From CAXBCP01 sp963974055 (GTDB lineage: Bacteria; Pseudomonadota; Alphaproteobacteria; MPNO01; UBA830), in NCBI GenBank assembly GCA_963974055.1, contig CAXBCP010000065.1, positions 1-11,088 of the forward strand: 11,088 nucleotides of DNA, in the 5' to 3' direction. Below the pieces are notes generated by a model. It saw nothing but the letters and a program-made list of their open reading frames with translations, did not search any database and was not told the origin of the DNA. Made by a program: the position numbers and the translations under genes. Below, piece after piece: positions 6,339 through 11,088 of this stretch. The stretch's first letter is position 1, and every line of letters starts with the position of its first letter.

Positions 6339-6410
6339 TGGTGGAGACTACGGGAATCGAACCCGCCGGCCGTGGATGGAAAGCCCGCTACCGGCAAACC
6401 TGTAGTCCCC
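6339..6410 (-). tRNA. Unusual 72-nt tRNA-like gene, tentative UUC anticodon, no clear D-arm
   Basis: The ends are tRNA-like: acceptor GGGGACT pairs with AGTCTCC, the T-loop is TTCGATT, the discriminator is A and CCA is encoded (6341-6339). Acceptor pairing can extend to nine pairs (GGGGACTAC with GTAGTCTCC), leaving a 3-bp T-stem. This is the 9/3 arrangement reported for non-canonical bacterial tRNAs; a 7/5 fold with one G-U pair is also possible. U8 is replaced by A. No ordinary D-arm forms beyond two G-C pairs. Instead GCCGG (6395-6391) can pair with CCGGC (6369-6365), giving an extended anticodon arm. That arm ends in a weak stem and the 7-base loop CTTTCCA, whose anticodon would be UUC (6381-6379, Glu codons GAA/GAG). 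It follows the upstream tRNA by 11 bases. It may be a real odd tRNA, a tRNA mimic or a decayed copy. Confidence 0.6.
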
Positions 6411-6421
6411 ACGGAGTAAAA

Positions 6422-6523
6422 TGGCGGAGGCGGTGGGATTCGAACCCACGGGGCACGGACTTCTAAGGGTACTGGCCCGTCGGTTTTAAAGACCGCTGCG
6501 ATAAACCACTCTGCCACACCTCC
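6422..6523 (-). tRNA. Serine-type tRNA with UUA anticodon (predicted ochre decoder)
   Basis: A 102-nt class II tRNA gene with encoded CCA (6424-6422). Acceptor GGAGGTG pairs with CGCCTCC including one U-G, and the T-arm GTGGG/CCCAC closes TTCGAAT. The discriminator is G, as in tRNA-Ser; tRNA-Leu uses A. The anticodon arm is CGGT-CTTTAAA-ACCG: U33 is followed by anticodon UUA (6489-6487), complementary to the stop codon UAA. The common tRNA-Ser(UGA) loop is CTTGAAA, so one base separates them. Shifting the frame to a Leu UAA anticodon destroys the stem. Oddities are a mismatch at the base of the anticodon stem (G-A), a mismatch in the D-stem (A-C) and a 30-nt variable region (6479-6450) with only a GGGC/GCCC stem. 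Seryl-tRNA synthetase reads the long arm and G73, not the anticodon, so serine charging is expected. Confidence 0.85.
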
Positions 6524-6524
6524 G

Positions 6525-6564
6525 CGACAACTCGCCTCGCCCCAACCGGCGGGGCGTTTTGTCG
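6525..6564. other. Composite hairpin in tRNA operon leader
   Basis: CGACAA (6525-6530) pairs with TTGTCG (6559-6564), and inside it CGCCCC (6538-6543) pairs with GGGGCG (6551-6556). On the plus strand the inner hairpin is followed by TTTTG, like a terminator, but no plus-strand gene ends here. On the minus strand it would fold in the 5' leader just before the serine-type tRNA and could guide processing. The region 6565-6705 shows no gene; an 8-bp inverted repeat (CAACATCT 6580-6587, AGATGTTG 6632-6639) may mark the promoter, and I could not place -35/-10 boxes with confidence. Confidence 0.45.
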
Positions 6565-6705
6565 TTAAGGATGGTGCATCAACATCTAGGGTACCGTCAA
6601 TTAAAAACGACTAAATGATGACGTAAGCACAAGATGTTGTGGACATCCTGTGAGAACGGCAGAATTCCGCTGGTTCTAAGAACGGGAAAACTGTGTAAGG
6701 ATTTT

Positions 6706-6728
6706 AGGTGTGTTTGCTACCTAATGCC
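6706..6728 (-). repeat. Right terminal inverted repeat (23 bp)
   Basis: Exact reverse complement of 4838-4860, beginning AGGTGTGTTTGC and ending CTAATGCC. It ends 50 bases before the mnmE start codon. Confidence 0.88.
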
Positions 6729-6738
6729 GGGCTTTCGC
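6729..6738 (+). repeat. Right target-site duplication
   Basis: GGGCTTTCGC, identical and in the same orientation as 4828-4837, touching the right terminal inverted repeat. Confidence 0.8.
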
Positions 6739-6778
6739 CCCTTGACCGCGCCGCCGGTCCCGGCGAAACCTTGCCGCC

Positions 6779-8224
6779 ATGACTGCAGACGATCCATCCG
6801 CCGGTGTATCCGCTAATGCCGCGCCGGTTTCCGGCGACACCATTTACGCGCTGGCCTCCGCGCCCGGCCGGGCCGGGATCGCGGTGATCCGGGTGTCGGG
6901 CCCGGCGGCGGGGGCGGTGCTGCTCGCGGTCTGCGGCCGGGCCGATCTGCCGGCGCCGCGCCGGGCGCTGCGGGTCCGGCTGGTCGATCCGGCGCCGGGG
7001 GACGGCTTCGGGGCGGCGCTCGATGACGGGCTGGTGCTGTGGTTTCCCGGCCCGGCGAGTTTCACCGGCGAGGATGTTGCCGAGTTTCATATCCATGGCG
7101 GGCGGGCGACGGTCGAGGCGGTGACGGGCGCGATTTCGCGGCTCGGTGCGTCCGCTGACGCAGCGGGCGGCGATCTCGGACCGGTGCGGCTGGCGGCGCC
7201 CGGCGAATTTTCGAAACGCGCCTTTCTCGCGGGCAAGATCGATCTGACCGGCGCCGAGGCGATCGCCGACCTGGTCGATGCAGATACCGACGCCCAGCGC
7301 CGCCAGGCCCTGGCGCAGCTCGACGGCGGGCTGACGGCGCGGCTCGATGCCTGGCGGGGCGGCCTGGTCGATATTCTCGCCCATGCCGAAGCGTGGATCG
7401 ACTTCCCCGACGAGGATCTGCCGGCGGATGTGGAGGACGCCGCGAAAGCGCGGATTGCCGGGCTTTCCGGTGAAATTTCCGGGTTTCTCGACGACAACCG
7501 CCGCGGCGAGCGCCTGCGCGACGGGCTGCAGGTCGTGCTGCTCGGCGCGCCGAACGCGGGCAAGTCGTCGCTGCTCAACGCGCTGGCATCGCGCGATGCC
7601 GCCATCGTGTCCGACACCGCCGGCACCACCCGCGACGTGATCGAGGTCCATCTCGATCTCGGCGGCTGGCCGGTGACCCTGGCGGACACGGCCGGTCTGC
7701 GGGCGGCCGCCGACGGGGCCGGCGATATCGAACAGGAAGGCGTGCGCCGCGCCCTCGACCGCGCCGCCGCCGCCGATCTCCGGCTGGTCGTGTTCGATGC
7801 GACCCGTGCGCCGGATGCCGCGAGCCGCGCGCTGCTGGCCGGGAACGCGGCCGGCGGGACGACGATTGCGGTGTTCAACAAGTCCGACCTGGCGGCCGAC
7901 GGGCCGGGAGAGATCGACGGGCAGGCGGCGCTGGCGATTTCGGCGAAAACCGGCGACGGGCTTGCCGCCCTGCTGGCGCGGATCGGGGACGCGGCGGCCG
8001 CGCTGATGGAGCAGGGGGACGGCGCGCCGCTGACCCGGCTGCGCCACCGCGAGGCGCTGACGGCGGCGGTCGAAGCCCTCGACCGGGCCGCGGCGGGGGT
8101 GGACAGCGAGCTCGTGGCCGAGGATCTGCGCCTGGCGGCGCGGGCGCTGGGCCGGGTGACCGGGCGGGTCGATGTCGAGGATCTGCTCGACGTGATCTTC
8201 CTTGATTTCTGTATAGGCAAATAA
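6779..8224 (+). CDS. mnmE: tRNA-5-carboxymethylaminomethyl-2-thiouridine-34 synthesis GTPase MnmE
   Basis: Complete 481-residue MnmE (TrmE). With MnmG it installs the (carboxymethyl)aminomethyl group on wobble U34 of a set of tRNAs in the cytosol, using methylene-tetrahydrofolate. The N-terminal folate-binding dimerisation domain (about 20-135) contains SAPGRAGIAVIRVSG and FTGEDVAEFHIHGG. The helical domain follows with APGEFSKRAFLAGKIDLTGAEA. The inserted G domain shows G1 GAPNAGKS (256-263), G2 AGTTRD (281-286), G3 DTAG (303-306), G4 NKSD (367-370) and G5 SAK (388-390). The C-terminal FCIGK (477-481) carries the catalytic Cys. No strong Shine-Dalgarno precedes ATG 6779. The TIR element ends 50 bases upstream and has probably replaced the native promoter. 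The stop TAA is backed by TGA two codons later. Confidence 0.97.
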   Translation: MTADDPSAGVSANAAPVSGDTIYALASAPGRAGIAVIRVSGPAAGAVLLAVCGRADLPAPRRALRVRLVDPAPGDGFGAALDDGLVLWFPGPASFTGEDVAEFHIHGGRATVEAVTGAISRLGASADAAGGDLGPVRLAAPGEFSKRAFLAGKIDLTGAEAIADLVDADTDAQRRQALAQLDGGLTARLDAWRGGLVDILAHAEAWIDFPDEDLPADVEDAAKARIAGLSGEISGFLDDNRRGERLRDGLQVVLLGAPNAGKSSLLNALASRDAAIVSDTAGTTRDVIEVHLDLGGWPVTLADTAGLRAAADGAGDIEQEGVRRALDRAAAADLRLVVFDATRAPDAASRALLAGNAAGGTTIAVFNKSDLAADGPGEIDGQAALAISAKTGDGLAALLARIGDAAAALMEQGDGAPLTRLRHREALTAAVEALDRAAAGVDSELVAEDLRLAARALGRVTGRVDVEDLLDVIFLDFCIGK

Positions 8225-8263
8225 ATCAATTGATTACACTGCGACTTAAACTCATTTGAAAAA

Positions 8264-8279
8264 TGTTTCACGTGAAACA
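8264..8279. promoter_or_regulatory. parS: parS site 1 (ParB binding), intergenic
   Basis: TGTTTCACGTGAAACA is a perfect copy of the conserved 16-bp bacterial parS palindrome. It lies in the 117-base mnmE-mnmG gap, where nothing else is visible. ParB loads here and spreads, with ParA, to segregate the origin region. Confidence 0.93.
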
Positions 8280-8341
8280 TTCCGCCTGCGCAACGCGATT
8301 GCCGCTTTACGCCGCCGGGGGGCGACCCTATATTCCGCGCC

Positions 8342-10276
8342 ATGTCGGGACCGGGAAAATCACAGCCAGCAGCGGATACCGCGCCGGGAACGGCCTGTGA
8401 CGTGATCGTCGTGGGCGGCGGCCATGCGGGCTGCGAGGCTGCCGCGGCGTCGGCCCGGCTCGGCGCCCGCACCCTGCTGGTCACCCACAAGGCCGACACC
8501 ATCGGCGAGATGTCGTGCAACCCGGCGATCGGCGGGCTCGGCAAGGGGCATCTCGTGCGCGAGATCGATGCCCTCGACGGCGTCATGGGCCGGGTGATCG
8601 ACCGCGCCGGCATCCAGTTCCGCATTCTCAACCGCCGCAAGGGGCCGGCCGTGCAGGGGCCGCGCGCCCAGGCCGACCGCAAGCTCTACCGCCGCGCCAT
8701 GCAGGACGTGCTCGCGAACCAGGCGAATCTCGCTATCCGCGCCGGCGGGGTGGAGGATCTGGTGATCGAAACATCGGGCGGCGGCAGCCGCCATGTCGCC
8801 GGGGTGGTGCTCGCGGACGGGGCGGTCATCCGCGCGCCCCGCGTCGTGCTGACCACCGGTACGTTTCTCAACGGGCTTATCCATATCGGCGAGAAGAAGA
8901 TTCCGGCCGGGCGGGTCGGCGAGGCGCCGTCCCGCGGTCTGTCGGAAACCCTCGGCGCCTGCGGTTTCGCGCTCGGGCGGCTCAAGACCGGCACGCCGCC
9001 GCGGCTCGACGGCAAAACCATCGACTGGGCGGCGCTCGAAATCCAGCCCGGCGACGATCCGCCGGTGCCGTTCTCGACCCTGACCGACCGGATTACGACG
9101 CCGCAGATCGCCTGCCACATCACCTATACCAGCCCGGCGGCCCATGACGTCATCACCGCCAATATCCACCGCGCACCGCTGTATTCCGGCCAGATCGAAG
9201 GCACCGGGCCGCGCTATTGCCCGTCGATCGAGGACAAGGTCGTGCGCTTCGCCGACAAGGCGCGCCACCAGATTTTCCTCGAACCCGAAGGGCTGGACGA
9301 CGACACGGTCTATCCCAACGGTATTTCGACCTCGCTGCCGGAGGACGTCCAGCACGCCTTTCTGGCGCAGATCGCCGGGCTCGAGAAAGCCCGGGTGATC
9401 CGTCCGGGCTATGCCATCGAATACGATTACGTCGATCCCCGCGAATTGCGGGCGACCCTGGAAACCCGCCGCGTCGCCGGGCTGTATCTCGCCGGGCAGA
9501 TCAACGGCACCACCGGTTACGAGGAAGCCGCGGCCCAGGGCCTGATGGCCGGGCTCAACGCCGCGACGGCGGCGGGCGGCAGCGATCTGCCCTTCACCCT
9601 CGACCGGGCGCAGGCCTATATCGGCGTGATGATCGACGACCTGATCACCCGCGGCACCGCCGAGCCCTATCGCATGTTCACGTCGCGTGCCGAATACCGC
9701 CTGACGCTGCGCGCCGACAATGCCGACCAGCGCCTGACCCCGGCGGGAATCGCGCTCGGCTGCGTCGGCAGCGTGCGCGCCGGGTCATTCGCCGCCAGGA
9801 TCGCGGCGATCGATGTTGCACGTGAAACACTCACCGGCCTGACGGCAAAACCCCAGGATCTCGCGTCCCACGATATAAAGGTGTCGCAGGACGGGGTGGC
9901 GCGCAGCGCGCTCAAACTGCTGGCCCATACCGGCGACGGGCCGGAGGCGGGGATCGACGCCGTTCTCCGCGTGTGGCCGGAAACCGCGGCCATCGATCCC
10001 GCGATACTGCGGCAGGTGGCGCACGATTCCCTGTATGCCGGCTATCTCGACCGCCAGCAGGCCGATATCGCCGCCTTCCGCAAGGACGAGGCGCTGGCCC
10101 TGCCGGACGGGCTCGATTACGGCGCGATCGGCGGTCTGTCCAACGAGATGCGCGAAAAGCTCGGCGCCGCGCGGCCCGAAACCCTGGGCGCGGCGAGCCG
10201 GATTCCCGGCGTCACCCCGGCCGCCCTGACGGCGCTGCTGCGCCATGTCCGGCGCGCGCCCGGCCGGGCCGCGTAA
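8342..10276 (+). CDS. mnmG: tRNA uridine-5-carboxymethylaminomethyl(34) synthesis enzyme MnmG
   Basis: Complete 644-residue MnmG (GidA), the FAD-dependent partner of MnmE in wobble-uridine modification. The dinucleotide-binding motif VVGGGHAGCEAA lies at residues 24-35. It is followed by SCNPAIGGLGKGHLVREID (58-76), FRILNRRKGPAVQGPRAQAD, and the conserved RYCPSIEDK (291-299) with the catalytic-region Cys. INGTTGYEEAAAQGL and the C-terminal GAIGGLSNEMREKL complete the match. The length is normal; residues 1-18 are a short variable lead-in before CDVIVVGGG. No good Shine-Dalgarno is visible at ATG 8342. A near-perfect parS lies inside the gene at 9814. The stop TAA is in frame with rsmG 12 bases on, with no other stop in between. 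Confidence 0.97.
   Translation: MSGPGKSQPAADTAPGTACDVIVVGGGHAGCEAAAASARLGARTLLVTHKADTIGEMSCNPAIGGLGKGHLVREIDALDGVMGRVIDRAGIQFRILNRRKGPAVQGPRAQADRKLYRRAMQDVLANQANLAIRAGGVEDLVIETSGGGSRHVAGVVLADGAVIRAPRVVLTTGTFLNGLIHIGEKKIPAGRVGEAPSRGLSETLGACGFALGRLKTGTPPRLDGKTIDWAALEIQPGDDPPVPFSTLTDRITTPQIACHITYTSPAAHDVITANIHRAPLYSGQIEGTGPRYCPSIEDKVVRFADKARHQIFLEPEGLDDDTVYPNGISTSLPEDVQHAFLAQIAGLEKARVIRPGYAIEYDYVDPRELRATLETRRVAGLYLAGQINGTTGYEEAAAQGLMAGLNAATAAGGSDLPFTLDRAQAYIGVMIDDLITRGTAEPYRMFTSRAEYRLTLRADNADQRLTPAGIALGCVGSVRAGSFAARIAAIDVARETLTGLTAKPQDLASHDIKVSQDGVARSALKLLAHTGDGPEAGIDAVLRVWPETAAIDPAILRQVAHDSLYAGYLDRQQADIAAFRKDEALALPDGLDYGAIGGLSNEMREKLGAARPETLGAASRIPGVTPAALTALLRHVRRAPGRAA
9814..9829. promoter_or_regulatory. 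parS: parS-like site 2, inside mnmG
   Basis: TGTTGCACGTGAAACA differs from the perfect parS by one base at position 5, a position known to be tolerant. It encodes DVARET near residue 491 of MnmG. Confidence 0.78.
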
Positions 10277-10288
10277 AGCCCCCTATTT

Positions 10289-10954
10289 ATGACCCTCGAT
10301 TCCCCCTTAAGCCCTGAAAAATTTGAGGAAATCGCCATTGTTTCACGTGAAACAATGGACCGGCTGCGGCTTTATGCCGACCAGCTGGCAGAATGGCAGC
10401 AGACCCTGAACCTGGTGTCGCGCAATTCCCTGGCCCATGTGTGGGACCGCCACATGCTCGATTCGATCCAGCTTGTCCGCCATCTGCCCGCCGATGCGAC
10501 CTCGATCACCGATATCGGCAGCGGCGCCGGCTTTCCCGGCCTGGTGCTCGCCATCGCCACCGGCCTGCCGACCCGGCTGATCGAATCCCATGTCCGCAAG
10601 AGCGCCTTCCTGCGCGAGACCGCGGCGCTGACCGCGGCGCCGGTGGAGGTGCTGATGGCGCGGGTCGAGGACGTGGCGGCGGAAAAGCGCCGCGCCGGTC
10701 CGGCGGGCACAGGCGGCGAATCGGTGGACAAGTCTGTGGATATTCTGACCGCACGGGCGCTGGCGCCGCTCGGCAAACTGTGCGAAATGGCGGATTCGCT
10801 GGGCGCGCAGACCTGCCTGTTCATGAAGGGCGCGCGCTGGCGGGAGGAATTGACCGAGGCCGAGAAACGCTGGAGAATAAAGCTGCAGACGTTCGAGAGC
10901 CTGACCAGCCCGGAAGGCCGCATCTTGCGGATCACCGGGCTCAAGAAGCGCTAG
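10289..10954 (+). CDS. rsmG: 16S rRNA (guanine-527-N7)-methyltransferase RsmG
   Basis: Complete 221-residue RsmG (GidB), an S-adenosylmethionine-dependent methyltransferase that modifies G527 of 16S rRNA. Motif I DIGSGAGFPG is at residues 75-84. NLVSRNSLAHVWDRHMLDS (41-59) and the later DILTARALAPLGKL and LFMKG are family hallmarks. Residues 18-22 (VSRET) are encoded by a parS site, a coincidence widely seen in alphaproteobacterial RsmG. Residues 132-150 hold a slightly long Gly/Ser-rich loop between core strands. The gene follows mnmG after 12 bases and is probably co-transcribed. The start ATG 10289 has no strong ribosome-binding site, which suggests coupling to mnmG translation. Confidence 0.95.
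   Translation: MTLDSPLSPEKFEEIAIVSRETMDRLRLYADQLAEWQQTLNLVSRNSLAHVWDRHMLDSIQLVRHLPADATSITDIGSGAGFPGLVLAIATGLPTRLIESHVRKSAFLRETAALTAAPVEVLMARVEDVAAEKRRAGPAGTGGESVDKSVDILTARALAPLGKLCEMADSLGAQTCLFMKGARWREELTEAEKRWRIKLQTFESLTSPEGRILRITGLKKR
10335..10358. promoter_or_regulatory. parS: parS site 3, inside rsmG, extended 24-bp palindrome
   Basis: The perfect core TGTTTCACGTGAAACA is at 10339-10354. Symmetry extends four bases on each side (CCAT...ATGG), giving a 24-bp perfect palindrome. It lies within codons for IVSRETMD. Confidence 0.93.
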
Positions 10955-10995
10955 CCCGATACGGGCTGCCCGGCGGCCCCGCGGTGCCCGTTAGC

Positions 10996-11053
10996 AGACG
11001 TCCGAGTTATAGAGACGCCCGATATACAGACGCCCGATATACAGACGCCCGAC
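10996..11053. repeat. Short 15-bp tandem repeat downstream of rsmG
   Basis: The unit AGACGCCCGATATAC is repeated exactly at 11013-11027 and 11028-11042, with a partial copy at 11043-11053. A diverged copy (AGACGTCCGAGTTAT) lies at 10996-11010, offset by two bases. The stretch 10955-11088 shows no gene; a parA gene may start beyond the window. Confidence 0.75.
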
Positions 11054-11088
11054 CCAACCACGACCCCTTTCGGCAACAACCGGTTCTG

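Larger units (their letters stand above)
4838..6728. mobile_element. Transposon-like element with 23-bp TIRs, tRNA and protein cargo
   Basis: A 1,891-bp segment bounded by perfect 23-bp terminal inverted repeats. The left (4838-4860) begins GGCATTAGGTAGC and ends ACACACCT. The right (6706-6728) is its exact reverse complement. The 10-bp direct repeat GGGCTTTCGC touches both outer ends, so the insertion boundary is defined to the base. The interior is clearly richer in A+T than its flanks. It carries a plus-strand protein of unknown function, a minus-strand small RHH-like protein and two minus-strand tRNA genes. I see no DDE/DDD transposase, serine or tyrosine recombinase, or relaxase, so it is probably mobilised in trans by a related full-length element. 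A 9-11 bp duplication is known for some IS4-type and ISAs1-type elements, but I cannot assign a family. The empty site would have been a short CMD-mnmE divergent spacer. Confidence 0.8.

Noticed and set aside
6335..6517. Minus-strand open frame (60 aa) across the two tRNA genes
   Set aside because: It is a chance reading of the tRNA sequences; the cloverleaf pairings, encoded CCA ends and terminator explain the region.
6422..6523. Reading the class II tRNA as tRNA-Leu(UAA) or tRNA-Sec(UCA)
   Set aside because: Shifting to UAA breaks the CGGT/ACCG anticodon stem and G73 is not leucine-type; UCA is not in the loop, and the 7/5 acceptor/T geometry is not the bacterial Sec 8/5 form.
6538..6560. 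Plus-strand intrinsic terminator CGCCCC-loop-GGGGCG-TTTT
   Set aside because: No plus-strand gene ends upstream; both tRNAs are on the minus strand, so a leader hairpin is the more economical reading.
4838..6728. Invertible phase-variation segment
   Set aside because: Inverted repeats alone could allow inversion, but no recombinase is present, and the flanking 10-bp direct repeat is specifically expected from transposition.
6704..8047. Long minus-strand frame (447 aa) opposite mnmE, and similar long frames opposite mnmG
   Set aside because: Composition is Arg/Gly/Ala-rich shadow coding typical of GC-rich DNA, while the plus strand encodes complete MnmE and MnmG with all motifs.
10996..11053. 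CRISPR array
   Set aside because: The unit is only 15 bp with no spacers; it is a simple head-to-tail repeat.

Overview
The window is GC-rich bacterial DNA, most likely alphaproteobacterial. The main evidence is the core block mnmE-mnmG-rsmG, which carries three ParB-binding parS sites. This is the arrangement that precedes parA-parB near the replication origin in Alphaproteobacteria. A PEP-CTERM protein behind a textbook sigma-54 promoter implies an exosortase-bearing, exopolysaccharide-making cell. The exact order cannot be fixed from this sequence.

Layout. Positions 52-2673 hold four minus-strand genes: an aldo/keto reductase overlapping a phytanoyl-CoA-dioxygenase-like 2OG-Fe(II) oxygenase, a hotdog acyl-CoA thioesterase, and a small conserved-looking protein. 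A 484-base divergent control region (2674-3157) follows, with nested inverted repeats, a helically phased repeat pair and a -24/-12 promoter. It drives a secreted PEP-CTERM protein (3158-4054) that ends in a strong terminator. A minus-strand carboxymuconolactone-decarboxylase-family gene comes next (4182-4718).

The most unusual part is 4838-6728. This 1,891-bp segment has perfect 23-bp terminal inverted repeats and is flanked exactly by a 10-bp direct repeat (GGGCTTTCGC). It therefore looks like a transposed element that landed between the CMD gene and mnmE. It is visibly richer in A+T than its surroundings and has no recognisable transposase. Its cargo is a protein of unknown function, a small ribbon-helix-helix-like protein with a nearby dyad, and a two-gene tRNA operon with its own UUCG-loop terminator. 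Both tRNAs are odd. One is serine-type (G73, long variable arm) with a UUA anticodon that should read the UAA stop codon. The other is a 72-nt tRNA-like gene with a possible 9/3 acceptor/T arrangement, no convincing D-arm and a UUC loop.

From 6779 to the end come mnmE, mnmG and rsmG. MnmE and MnmG form the enzyme that modifies U34 of certain tRNAs; RsmG methylates 16S rRNA. The parS sites (one between genes, two inside coding sequence) load ParB for chromosome segregation. The last 134 bases hold a short 15-bp tandem repeat and no gene.

The candidate undescribed system is the transposon-like cassette carrying a predicted ochre-decoding serine tRNA. This is inferred from sequence alone; mobility and suppression are untested.
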